64,000 nucleotides of DNA from Candidatus Zixiibacteriota bacterium (GTDB lineage Bacteria; Zixibacteria; MSB-5A5; DG-27): positions 1-64,000 of the forward strand of contig JAUWHO010000025.1 of the NCBI GenBank assembly GCA_030605835.1. Direction: 5' to 3'. A program made the translations under genes and the position numbers. A model generated the notes under the pieces. The model was not told the DNA's origin, made no database searches, and saw only the letters and a list, made by a program, of their open reading frames with translations. Numbering within the stretch: position 1 is the stretch's first letter; each line of letters starts with the position of its first letter. This document shows, piece after piece, positions 32,977 to 41,078 of the stretch.

Positions 32977-33399
32977 ATGGAAAAGACCCTACCATACAGC
33001 GAAAAGGTGATGGACCATTTCATGAATCCCCGCAACATGGGGGAGATCGAGAATGCCGACGGAGTGGGGACGGTGGGGAACCCGGTCTGCGGAGATGTCA
33101 TGCGTCTTTATCTGAAGATAAAAGATAGTGTCATCGTTGACGCCAAATTTAAGACCTTCGGGTGTGGGGCCGCTATCGCCTCCTCCTCCATATTGACGGA
33201 GATGCTCAAAGGCAAACCGATAGAGGAGGCCAAGAAGATCTCCAACGAAGCCGTTGTTGAAGCTCTGGACGGTCTTCCTGCAGTGAAGCGGCATTGCTCG
33301 GTTCTGGCAGAGGAGGCCCTGGAAGCCGCTCTGAAAGACTATTATCAAAAACAGCAGGAGAAGGCCAGCAGCGGTACTGCTTCTCAATCAACCGGGTAG
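32977..33399 (+). CDS. IscU/NifU-type Fe-S cluster scaffold
   Basis: 140 residues. YSEKVMDHFMNPRNMGEI opens the classic U-type fold. Cluster ligands are Cys38 with Asp40 (VCGD), Cys63 (FGCGAAIASSS) and Cys107 (KRHCSVLAEEAL). The length and lack of a C-terminal Nfu or central ferredoxin domain fit IscU or the N-terminal domain of NifU. A low-complexity tail (QQEKASSGTASQSTG) ends it. No cysteine desulfurase gene adjoins, so sulfur must come from elsewhere. It is co-directional with nadA, whose product needs a [4Fe-4S] cluster. Confidence 0.94.
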   Translation: MEKTLPYSEKVMDHFMNPRNMGEIENADGVGTVGNPVCGDVMRLYLKIKDSVIVDAKFKTFGCGAAIASSSILTEMLKGKPIEEAKKISNEAVVEALDGLPAVKRHCSVLAEEALEAALKDYYQKQQEKASSGTASQSTG

Positions 33400-33520
33400 C
33401 CGAGGTGCTACTTTGTGGAGTTCCTCTCGAAATATGTTCACATAATACATAATTTTCGGGGTTGGTACCTGTAATTCAAAAGACTACGGGGAACTGCTCC
33501 ATTTGTAAAAGGAGGTTCAA

Positions 33521-33775
33521 ATGAGACTAAACCTGAAGGCTTTGGCCCTGAGCTGCGGCATCCTCTGGGCTCTCTGTCTGTTCTTGGTGACCTTGATCTC
33601 TCTGGTGACAGGCTATGCCGATGCGCTCTTGGAGGTGGTGGCCTCCATCTACCCCGGTTACTCGGTGAGCGCTCTCGGTCTAATCCTTGGTCTGATTTAC
33701 GGGTTTGTGGATGGTGCCATCGCAGCTTTGATCTTCGGCTGGGTCTACAATCTTTTCGTTGGCAGACAGGCTTGA
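33521..33775 (+). CDS. Small two-helix membrane protein (holin-like)
   Basis: 84 residues preceded by a good AAAGGAGG. Helix 1 (about 7-31, ALALSCGILWALCLFLVTLIS) and helix 2 (about 49-78, SALGLILGLIYGFVDGAIAALI) flank a short segment with YADALLEVVASIYPGY. Proteins of this shape are often labelled bacteriophage holin in databases, but no lysis or phage gene is near, and a simple structural membrane protein is as likely. It stands alone, 121 bp after the Fe-S scaffold gene and before a hairpin-rich spacer. Confidence 0.8.
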   Translation: MRLNLKALALSCGILWALCLFLVTLISLVTGYADALLEVVASIYPGYSVSALGLILGLIYGFVDGAIAALIFGWVYNLFVGRQA

Positions 33776-34172
33776 GTGGGTCGGTCTCCTGAGGCGACCC
33801 GCCTCTGGCGGGATAAATTCCGACCCCTACAGGTTGCTGTTCCGTCAGGACCGAACCCTACCTGAGGCGGGCGAGTCCTGACGGTTAGTCCATTCCCAAC
33901 ATCACGTAAAAGCCAGTGGCAGAGGCCACTGGGCTGCCCACTTATCCACTTGCTCTTTACGACCGGTAGCGCCCTGGCGGAGGCCAGGGGGATATTCAAA
34001 GTTCCGCCAGGACCGAAAGGTAAGCGAATGCTGACCGAAAAAACACCCAGAGGATGTCCCCACGGAGTGCGGTCAGGTGTTTCCACCTGAACGCAGGTGT
34101 CGGGAAGAAATTCCCGACACCACTTAAATGTTCCTGGGAAATTGGATTTATCCCCTCGTGGGATGAATTCAG
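33776..34172. repeat. Hairpin-rich non-coding island
   Basis: No gene; a dense run of palindromes. CCCGCC-TCT-GGCGGG near 33799 is followed by GATAAATTCCG. CCGTCAGGAC and GTCCTGACGG bracket about 23 nt near 33844-33886. CCAGTGGC-AGAG-GCCACTGG lies at 33913-33932, CCCTGGC-GGAG-GCCAGGG at 33972-33989, CAGGTG-TTTC-CACCTG near 34075, and GGTGTCGGGAA-GAAA-TTCCCGACACC near 34097-34122. It looks like stacked small repeats rather than one element. Confidence 0.7.
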
Positions 34173-35504
34173 CTATTTTATCCTCTCGCTCTTCTCCCTA
34201 AAGGCTATTCCCAGTCGTTCTAGCTCCTTCAAGATTGGTTCGTAGATAGTGGGGTTTACAGGGATATGGACTCCGGTGGCGTCTATCTTTCCCTCCAGGA
34301 CTAACTTCGCCCCGATAGCAGCCGGTAAGCTCACTGTGCGGGACATGGAGGAGTCCCCGTGGGGTATCCCGAAACCTATGAGGGTTGAGAATATCTTCTC
34401 CTTTCGGTTCTCTTTTGGATATTCCGCCACGAACTCGTGATGCAGGATGATCATGTCCCTCTCCCCCTCTTCATACGGCATCTTCTCCAGCATGAGCTCA
34501 CCGAGAATGTCCATAGCCGAACCCTTCTCCAAGGGCAGAGGTTTATCGCTGAGAAGCCCCAGCCACTCGAATCTCTTCATGACCTCGGAGTCCTCATCGA
34601 TTTTGAGGTAGCTGGCCAGCTCCTCTTTCAGATTTGCCCCGTTGGAGCTCTCAATCAGCTTGGCGATGAACTGAGCGTAGGTAAGACCCTTGAGGTCATC
34701 TCTCTCGGTCTCGTCCAGAAACCCCAGCTCCACCATCTTTTTCAAGGTCTGGCACCATCCCAGATTCCGCAAAGTGGCTCGGAACATGGTTTTTGTCTTC
34801 TGGATCCCGTAAGTGTCCATATAAGGGATGGAGTCTCGATTGGGATAATATTCCAACTCTCCCAATGTCTCAATGTTGATGGTGGAATAGTGGTCGAAGA
34901 GCTCCTCTCCCGGTATGTTTATCTCCTCACCGTCCTTTAGATGGCGACCCTTATTCTTCCCGGCCAAGAGAACTCCCCTCGGGCTCCAGGAAAACTTGTA
35001 TCCGAAGGGATTGGTGTTGGCCTCCGGGGCCGGAAGTCCTCCACAGTAGGAGCAGAAGCTGGTAATTTCCCCACCACTATTCTGAACCGCATGGATGATT
35101 TTCATCGCAGACATGTGGTCGATGCCAGGGTCAAGACCGATTTCGTTGAGGATGAGAATGCCAGCCTCCTTGGCCCTAGGGCTGAGTTGTCTCATAGCCT
35201 CGCTGACATAGGAGGTAGTAACCATACTCTTCCGGTGCTTCAGGCAAAACTCAGCAACTGTCACGTGATGGATATAAGGGAGAAGGCTGATTACAAGGTC
35301 CGCTTCGTGCACCAGTTTGCCCAGGGCGGCGGTGTCTTTGACGTTCAGGGACTGAGCTTCTCCGTCAGGGTGATTGTCGATCAGTTTCTCTGCCTTGCTC
35401 ACGGTTCGGGAGGCGACCTTGACGTGAAAATCAGGTTGCTCCAGCAAATATCTGACTAAAGGTTTAGATACCAGACCAGCGCCCAAGACCAATACCTTAT
35501 GCAT
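34173..35504 (-). CDS. Saccharopine dehydrogenase-like protein (lysine catabolism)
   Basis: 443 residues from the ATG at 35504; AAGGAG stands eight bases before it. N-terminal Rossmann VLVLGAGLVSKPLVRYL, then VISLLPYIHHVTVAEFCLKHRKSMVTT and LNEIGLDPGIDHMSAMKII, the LYS9/AASS saccharopine dehydrogenase signature, and GLPAPEANTNPFGYKFSWSPRG. It oxidises saccharopine to glutamate and aminoadipate semialdehyde. Upstream lies the lysine-ketoglutarate reductase gene, so the pair matches the two halves of eukaryotic AASS as separate proteins. Its start codon overlaps the end of a 28-codon ORF, suggesting coupled translation. Confidence 0.92.
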   Translation of the reverse strand: MHKVLVLGAGLVSKPLVRYLLEQPDFHVKVASRTVSKAEKLIDNHPDGEAQSLNVKDTAALGKLVHEADLVISLLPYIHHVTVAEFCLKHRKSMVTTSYVSEAMRQLSPRAKEAGILILNEIGLDPGIDHMSAMKIIHAVQNSGGEITSFCSYCGGLPAPEANTNPFGYKFSWSPRGVLLAGKNKGRHLKDGEEINIPGEELFDHYSTINIETLGELEYYPNRDSIPYMDTYGIQKTKTMFRATLRNLGWCQTLKKMVELGFLDETERDDLKGLTYAQFIAKLIESSNGANLKEELASYLKIDEDSEVMKRFEWLGLLSDKPLPLEKGSAMDILGELMLEKMPYEEGERDMIILHHEFVAEYPKENRKEKIFSTLIGFGIPHGDSSMSRTVSLPAAIGAKLVLEGKIDATGVHIPVNPTIYEPILKELERLGIAFREKSERIK

Positions 35505-35583
35505 TCTTGACTCCTTCTTTCTTTGCGATATGTGTCTCTGCAAACCGAATTGAGTTCACTTTCTGCTCCAGACTATAGCTCAT
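35497..35583 (-). CDS. Possible 28-residue small protein between LKR and SDH genes
   Basis: An ATG six bases after a perfect GGAGG (GGAGGTGATCG-ATG) opens a 28-codon frame, MSYSLEQKVNSIRFAETH followed by IAKKEGVKNA. Its TAA lies within the first codons of the saccharopine dehydrogenase gene (overlap at 35497-35504). The arrangement is that of a coupled small gene or a leader controlling the downstream gene. It is hydrophilic with no signal peptide. Chance cannot be excluded at this length. Confidence 0.4.
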   Translation of the reverse strand: MSYSLEQKVNSIRFAETHIAKKEGVKNA

Positions 35584-35601
35584 CGATCACCTCCAGTGGT
35601 G

Positions 35602-36939
35602 TCAAATGCTCACACCTGACATCTCCGGCGACAAGAATTTCTCGATATAGCTATAATTCGGGGTGAGTTCCCCACGATATACAATAACTGCATTCTTAAC
35701 GCTCTCCGGCAGCTTCAAGCTGTCGAATGGGACCGTATAATCCGCTCTTGCGATCTCGGAGACATATTTCTTTAGAACATTACTGAAATATGCAGAAGAC
35801 TCCCGTGGCAATTCACAGGGGAGGTTATAAACCGCTAAGATAACCGGACCTCGACCCCGGTAACCGTCAGCGATCTTCTCTTTCAGAGGGTCATAAACGT
35901 AGATCGGATTCCCAGAGTCGGTAGCCTTGAGGGTGCACTCAACTGCCCCCCCAATGTCGCAACTGATGTCACCGATCACCCGCAGGTTGGGCCTCGCTCC
36001 CGAACTGAATAGGCGCTTTAAGTATCTCTTGGTTATCAATCTGGGATAGCGTTCATCCCAATAGATACAGTTCATCAGCACCGTCAAATGCGGAACATAG
36101 GAAGAGAACTTGGAGCGATATTTTTCCGGATGATCGTAATAGTCTTGCAGTTCAAAGCAGTGCTTCGGAGAAACCGGCTCCACCATGTCCTCTTCCTTGA
36201 AGACCACCTTGTAGACCTGGTTCTTCGAGTACTTCGACTGTTTCCCAATGGCCAGGAGCTCCTGAGGCGTTATCTCCCGGGTGGGCAGAAGATCAAATAT
36301 CTGTTGAGCTCCCCGGGAGACGTGACCGTAACCCGCAAAGCCACAGACAAAGGGAACCAACGAGTCAGGTAAACCCTCAGTCTTAATCTTGTTGCCGACC
36401 TCGTCGATCACCTCCGCGGCCTGATTGAGACTCTCGTACCGGTAGGCCTGACGAATCTTGCGGAAAGGATTTGGGATCTTCTCCCACTGTAACCTCTTCC
36501 CCAACGCCCACAAGGTGTCGATCATTCCCGCCAGCCCAGCATATTTGCCGAAGAAGATGAGCCTCCGCCCTCTTCTGTCTTCGATCTTTTCGTAGTCTAT
36601 CAGATTCGATTTCATCTCCAGGATCTTTTTTAGCATAGCCATATTCTGAGCTTGACCCTTGATGACGTGGGCAAAGAAAACGTAGGTGGTCTCCTCCTTG
36701 AAGACATCGAGGGGCATCTCCTTGATGCCAAAGACCGTCGAGCAAGGGGAAAGGTCTTTTTGAATTTCGGCTCCTGCTTTTATGTAATCCTCATCGGAAA
36801 AGACCCGAATTCTGGAGGGCTCAAGCAGGGTCTCTACAGAATACTTTTTCTTAAGTTCTTTGACATGTTCTGGAATCAGGGGAACTCGTCTCTCCCAGCG
36901 GTTTATATCCTCTCTTCTTATTCCGATCAGTCTATTCAT
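35602..36939 (-). CDS. Lysine-ketoglutarate reductase-like protein (AlaDH/PNT fold)
   Basis: 445 residues resembling the N-terminal (LKR) half of AASS: IGIRREDINRWERRVPLIPEH, VFGIKEMPLDVFKEETTYVFFAHVIKGQ, LIDYEKIEDRRGRRLIFFG, AGLAGMIDTLWALGKRL, FVCGFAGYGHVSRGAQQI and VIGDISCDIGGAVECTLKATDSGNP. It is predicted to condense lysine and 2-oxoglutarate to saccharopine with NADPH. The usual nucleotide-binding glycine pattern is present as GFAGYGHVSRG. It has its own promoter (37060-37088) and is followed by the 28-codon ORF and the saccharopine dehydrogenase gene. Confidence 0.91.
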   Translation of the reverse strand: MNRLIGIRREDINRWERRVPLIPEHVKELKKKYSVETLLEPSRIRVFSDEDYIKAGAEIQKDLSPCSTVFGIKEMPLDVFKEETTYVFFAHVIKGQAQNMAMLKKILEMKSNLIDYEKIEDRRGRRLIFFGKYAGLAGMIDTLWALGKRLQWEKIPNPFRKIRQAYRYESLNQAAEVIDEVGNKIKTEGLPDSLVPFVCGFAGYGHVSRGAQQIFDLLPTREITPQELLAIGKQSKYSKNQVYKVVFKEEDMVEPVSPKHCFELQDYYDHPEKYRSKFSSYVPHLTVLMNCIYWDERYPRLITKRYLKRLFSSGARPNLRVIGDISCDIGGAVECTLKATDSGNPIYVYDPLKEKIADGYRGRGPVILAVYNLPCELPRESSAYFSNVLKKYVSEIARADYTVPFDSLKLPESVKNAVIVYRGELTPNYSYIEKFLSPEMSGVSI

Positions 36940-37338
36940 CGAAGTCTACCTCTCAGCATCAGGCAACGTTGAATGACATTATCCGAGAAGCTAGGTCCCG
37001 GTGTCCTCTGAAGTGTCTCTCCAGCTTTCAAAGGAACCACGGCGATTCCAGTGAGCCCAAATGTAGCATTTCCTTGTGAGATCGTCAATATGAAAACTCA
37101 AAGGCAAGACAACATGCGGAAAGCTCAGATGCAACGTACAAGTTGACTTCAGAAAGGAGGCGGGAGGTCAGAATCTGGCAACAGTCTGTAGAAGTATGAG
37201 GTCCTCCTCCCAGTCGGAGATATAGAGCTGATACTCACCGCGAAGTTACAGCTTGGGCAATTCTCAGTTTGCTGTCTACATTTCTCCTCCGGATTTACAG
37301 TTTATTTGCAGGAATAGCCATTGAATACCAACTCAATG
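36940..37338. other. Non-coding region upstream of the lysine operon
   Basis: No gene. It holds the lysine-operon promoter and, at 37264-37347, the downstream copy of the direct repeat that flanks the outer-membrane protein gene. The stretch 37090-37260 shows nothing I can name. Confidence 0.55.
37060..37088 (-). promoter_or_regulatory. Promoter of lysine-degradation operon
   Basis: Minus-strand TTGACG (37083-37088), 17-bp spacer ending in TGC, TACATT (37060-37065); leader of about 115 nt. Confidence 0.6.
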
Positions 37339-37347
37339 TTAGAATTT
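37264..37347 (-). repeat. Flanking direct repeat, downstream copy
   Basis: Collinear with 38393-38475. Shared blocks are TCTAACATT(G/C)AGTT, then after exactly 29 divergent bases CTGTAAATC, GGAGGAGAAA and ACAGCA. The first block includes the stop codon of the outer-membrane protein gene; the GGAGGAG site leads only ATG-TAG (37276-37281). Confidence 0.7.
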
Positions 37348-38307
37348 TATCCTGCCACAAATAGCTGGCATAAAAGCAGGCGCAAAGGGTGCTTTATCAG
37401 CGTAAGGTATTCTTATACCCAGATCTATTGAGCCTGCATCTTCTTCACCAAAGGGCTGCCAACGGAACTTTGCTGCCATCCCATGAGAATAGGCATTACT
37501 GTCCTCAACTTTGTTTCCGTCTTTGTCTGCGTTGCTTCCAGCAATCCAACCCTGCAGACCTGCAATTACAACCAATTTGTGGTTGAGAAACTCGTATCCA
37601 AGAAAGGCACGATAAGCGAATCTATCACCTAAATCCCAGCTTGACTTAGAGAAACCTTCAATATCTTTAACCTCTCCCCGGTATTCATACCAAACATCGC
37701 TGCAGAGAAAGAAACTTTCGGTGAAGTGGGGATGAGAAAGAACCACCAATTTCAAATCGTGTGTTCCGCTCCCTATACCATTCTTTATCTTTCCGTCAGA
37801 GTTAATCGATGGCTTATATCCAACAGCAAGGAAAACCCCATCTTCCCATACAGGTGGTTTGGTGAATATCACATACTTTGCAGAGAGCCAGAGGTCATCA
37901 AGCCCGCTGTCGTCAATCTCCTTCCAAACCGTTTTATTACCTTTTTTCGACCAGACCTGTCTTTTCACATCCTTTATCACATACGGGAAAAAGACCCCGG
38001 CGCTCAGCCTATCTGTAATCCCATATTCTAGTCCCAGGGCAATTTTAGTCATCTTCTGATGCCAGCCATCGGGCAAATCCACCATTTCGTCATAATCTAT
38101 CAGGTATGGTGATTGACCGCGGCGAGCTTTCCACACTTCATCAGAGTAGCATTTTTGCGCCTGGATATATGCAACTTTACCGCGGATCTTAAATTTGCCC
38201 TTGCCCACAGCGTGAGGACAGCCAACAGTCTCCTCTGCAGAAGCATTCCCGAAAACCAAGAAAAAGAGATACCCAATGATCGCAATCGCGAAAAAATACC
38301 TGTTCAT
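37339..38307 (-). CDS. Outer-membrane channel-like protein of the iron cluster
   Basis: 322 residues. Signal peptide (MNRYFFAIAIIGYLFFLVFGNASA), then beta-strand-rich sequence of the 'MetA pathway of phenol degradation'/transporter type: KIALGLEYGITDRLSAGVFF, LWLSAKYVIF, DGVFLAVGYKP, FAYRAFLGYEFLNHKLVVIA, with a C-terminal Phe (GRIKF). A Cys near the mature start (GCPHA) is not a lipobox. It is likely a small outer-membrane barrel. It lies downstream of feoB, but a separate DtxR-type operator (38485-38504) about 180 bp before its start suggests its own iron-controlled promoter. GAGGAGAAAGG precedes the ATG. Confidence 0.75.
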   Translation of the reverse strand: MNRYFFAIAIIGYLFFLVFGNASAEETVGCPHAVGKGKFKIRGKVAYIQAQKCYSDEVWKARRGQSPYLIDYDEMVDLPDGWHQKMTKIALGLEYGITDRLSAGVFFPYVIKDVKRQVWSKKGNKTVWKEIDDSGLDDLWLSAKYVIFTKPPVWEDGVFLAVGYKPSINSDGKIKNGIGSGTHDLKLVVLSHPHFTESFFLCSDVWYEYRGEVKDIEGFSKSSWDLGDRFAYRAFLGYEFLNHKLVVIAGLQGWIAGSNADKDGNKVEDSNAYSHGMAAKFRWQPFGEEDAGSIDLGIRIPYADKAPFAPAFMPAICGRIKF

Positions 38308-38392
38308 CTTAACCTTTCTCCTCTTATCTGTAGTTTCAAATTAAAAGAACAGTCTGGACGATTTGTTTCTGCAACTTCCAGCTGTGCATCTG

Positions 38393-38475
38393 TCAGCCTG
38401 CTGTTTCCATTTTCTCCTCCTGATTTACAGATTACTATGACAAATACTTGTTCTCTGTTAACTGAATGTTAGAGT
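38393..38475 (-). repeat. Flanking direct repeat, upstream copy
   Basis: Partner of 37264-37347 with identical internal spacing. Its GGAGGAG leads a six-codon frame ATG GAA ACA GCA GGC TGA (38393-38410). Confidence 0.7.
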
Positions 38476-38484
38476 GCTATAACT

Positions 38485-38504
38485 ATCTAAGAACACTCTT
38501 ACTT
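38485..38504. promoter_or_regulatory. Candidate DtxR-type operator, site 3
   Basis: ATCTAAGA-ACAC-TCTTACTT: perfect TAAGA-N4-TCTTA core, and the right half identical to the complement of AAGTAAGA at sites 1 and 2. Located between the feoB stop and the outer-membrane protein gene. Confidence 0.6.
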
Positions 38505-38561
38505 TCGTTCTAAATTTTTTTGTATCCTTGATAGCAAATCTTCTTTGCTTTGAATACACGA

Positions 38562-40706
38562 TTATCCCAACCCAAGTAACATTCCGCCTTGATAGACTAA
38601 AAAAGCTACCATCCAGGCCAAGACTACCTGATACAAAACGTTGAAGAACATCCATCTGGTTCCGATTTCCCGTCGAACCGCGATCACAGCAACAACACAG
38701 GGGGTATAGAGCAAAACGAAGAGCATAAACCCCAACGCGATAAGAGGTGTGATCCCGTGTCTGGGGTCTCCCAAAGCCTCTTTTAGACTCTCTGACTCCT
38801 CCGTTTCCTCTCCCACCTGGTAGAGAATTCCCATGGAGGATATCACCACCTCCTTGGCGACAAATCCAGTGAGGAGGCTTACTCCCATCCGCCAGCCAAA
38901 ACCCAAAGGACGTATGACCGGCTCCACGAGATGCCCCAGTCTTCCGATGTAGGATTTCTCGATAGATTCGGCTGCTTTCGCGGCCTCCAGTTCGGCTATT
39001 TGAGTTTCAACCTCGGGAGTGCCCACGCTTTCAAGGGAGTTGATCTGAGCATCATAGTCGACTGAATAATCAACATTCCGGGGAAAGGCTCCCAGAAACC
39101 AGAGGACTACCGAGGCGACCAGAATAACGCCTCCCATCTTCTTCAGATATATCTTAGCCCGCTCCCACATATGAATGAAAAGACCCAGAAGGGTCGGCCA
39201 GCGGTATGGCGGCAGCTCCATCACAAAGGGAGCGACCTCGCCTCTGAAAAGGATCTTACAAAAGAACCTGCCGATCAAAAAAGCCACGACGATTCCAGTG
39301 AGATATATGAGGAAAATGACGTTTCCAGCACTATCCGGAAAGAAGACTCCGGCGAAGAGGATATAGACCGGCAGGCGCGCACTGCAGGACATAAGAGGAA
39401 TGAGAAGTGTGGTGAGAACCCGGTCCTTTCTGGACTCCAGAGTCCGGGTGGTCATTATGGCCGGGACACTGCAACCGAAGCCCATCAGCATCGGGATAAA
39501 AGATTTACCGTGAAGCCCCATGAAGTGCATGATGCGATCGGTGATAAAGGCCGCCCTGGCCATATAGCCAGTGTCCTCCAGAAAAGCGACTCCCAGAAAG
39601 AGAATCATTATGTTGGGGAGGAAGACGATCACCGAACCAACTCCTCCTATCACGCCATCGACAACCAGTTCGTGAACCAAACCAGGGGGTATGGCGGTGG
39701 TGCCCAGACCAGCTAACCATTCCACTCCAGTCTCAATCCAATTCATGGGGTAAGCACCCAAAGAGAAAGTCAACTGAAACAAAAGCCACATCAGAACCAA
39801 AAAGACTGGATATCCCAGGAGGCGATTGGTGAGGACTAAATCGATCTGACGTGACAGCTCCATGCGGTCCCTAGGTTTCTCCCTGATCACCTCCCTCAGA
39901 GCCCCGTCGATGTATCCGTAACGATTCTCGGAGATGACTCTCTCTGGGTCTGACCCAGTAGTCTTGTGGATATGCTCGCAGGCAGCCTCCACCGCCCCCT
40001 TCAGCTCCGCATTTGCGGAATTGTCATCGGAAAAGATCTTCTCGATCTCCTCATCGCCCTCCAGCAACTTGACTGCAAGCCACCTGGGAGGATAACGATT
40101 GCTAACAGAGGAGCCCTTCTCAATCAAGGTGGCGAGACCCTTGACGACGTGCTCGAGGTGAGAACCATAGGTTATGGGAACGTGACGATGTCTGTCACTC
40201 TGATTCTCCACTAACTCCACAACCATATTCAGTAGGGTGTCGACCCCCTCGCCTCGATGACCGACAGTGAGCGCCACCGGTGTGCCCAGAAGTTCCTCCA
40301 GTTTCTCAAGGTCCAAATCGGCTCCGGATTTGCAGACCTCGTCCCACATGTTAAGGTCCAAAACGACGTCGGCCCCCATCTCCAGAAGCTGGGTAGTGAG
40401 ATAAAGGTTGCGGGCGAGGTTCCCGGCATCGATCACGTTGATGACGACGTCCGGCTTCTCTTCGATGATGTATCTTCTGGCAATTCTCTCCTCCAGAGAG
40501 TAAGCGGTCAGGCTATAGGTTCCCGGCAGGTCGACGACCTCCAAACGATAGCCCTTAAAATCGGTGAATCCAGTCTTCTTTTCTACCGTCACTCCCGGCC
40601 AGTTTCCCACCTTTTGATGGGCACCAGTGATGCGGTTGAAAATGCTGGTCTTGCCGGAATTGGGATTTCCCGCTAAGGCGATTCTTATCGTCTTCCCCTT
40701 CTCCAT
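38562..40706 (-). CDS. feoB: Ferrous iron transporter FeoB
   Basis: 714 residues. The N-terminal G domain has G1 GNPNSGKT (13-20), switch GNWPGVTVEKKTG, G3 DLPG (59-62) and G4 NMWD (119-122). A helical GDI-like region follows, then the membrane channel with two Gate motifs (for example GFGCSVPAIMTTRTLESRKDR, SCSARLPVYILFAGVFF) and LGRLGHLVEP/GLVAKEVV-type GFVAKEVVISSMG. It imports Fe(II) across the inner membrane. Its start overlaps feoA by 22 bp. Size and motifs are complete, and no FeoC is present. Confidence 0.97.
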   Translation of the reverse strand: MEKGKTIRIALAGNPNSGKTSIFNRITGAHQKVGNWPGVTVEKKTGFTDFKGYRLEVVDLPGTYSLTAYSLEERIARRYIIEEKPDVVINVIDAGNLARNLYLTTQLLEMGADVVLDLNMWDEVCKSGADLDLEKLEELLGTPVALTVGHRGEGVDTLLNMVVELVENQSDRHRHVPITYGSHLEHVVKGLATLIEKGSSVSNRYPPRWLAVKLLEGDEEIEKIFSDDNSANAELKGAVEAACEHIHKTTGSDPERVISENRYGYIDGALREVIREKPRDRMELSRQIDLVLTNRLLGYPVFLVLMWLLFQLTFSLGAYPMNWIETGVEWLAGLGTTAIPPGLVHELVVDGVIGGVGSVIVFLPNIMILFLGVAFLEDTGYMARAAFITDRIMHFMGLHGKSFIPMLMGFGCSVPAIMTTRTLESRKDRVLTTLLIPLMSCSARLPVYILFAGVFFPDSAGNVIFLIYLTGIVVAFLIGRFFCKILFRGEVAPFVMELPPYRWPTLLGLFIHMWERAKIYLKKMGGVILVASVVLWFLGAFPRNVDYSVDYDAQINSLESVGTPEVETQIAELEAAKAAESIEKSYIGRLGHLVEPVIRPLGFGWRMGVSLLTGFVAKEVVISSMGILYQVGEETEESESLKEALGDPRHGITPLIALGFMLFVLLYTPCVVAVIAVRREIGTRWMFFNVLYQVVLAWMVAFLVYQGGMLLGLG

Positions 40707-40975
40707 CTGAACCTGAATCTGCCTCTATCCTTTTTCAACCTCTCCACCAGGATATCCTTCGCCTCCTCCCGACGCAGGCTGATGTGACAACCACCTAACA
40801 GATACTCAACCGGGTCAGCCAGTGGCGCTTGCTTTACCACCGTCAGGTGAACCCCGGCCCTGAAACCGATATCCAAGAGACGTCGCCTGAATGCACCTTT
40901 ACCTTTTACCGCATGTATGACAGCAGTCTCTTCAGGCTCTAACTGGGAGAGAGGAACTACTTGGGTTTCGATCAT
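40685..40975 (-). CDS. feoA: FeoA-type SH3-like protein
   Basis: 96 residues. VVPLSQLEPEETAVIHAVKG, FRRRLLDIGFRAGVHLTVVKQAPLADPVEYLLGGCHISLRREEA is the standard FeoA core, which stimulates FeoB by an unresolved contact. An unusual basic tail (KKDRGRFRFRWRRGRR) is read in the stretch that also encodes the start of feoB, so it may be a by-product of the 22-bp overlap. It follows the unknown membrane protein gene by 103 bp. Confidence 0.94.
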   Translation of the reverse strand: MIETQVVPLSQLEPEETAVIHAVKGKGAFRRRLLDIGFRAGVHLTVVKQAPLADPVEYLLGGCHISLRREEAKDILVERLKKDRGRFRFRWRRGRR

Positions 40976-41078
40976 ATTTCCCGCCTCAACATCGGTCGCC
41001 CTCAGCCGTCGGAAGCAAACACGAACTCACTCACGGTTCTTGGACTTGCAGTCTTCCTCCAACTTTGGTGCCGAATCA

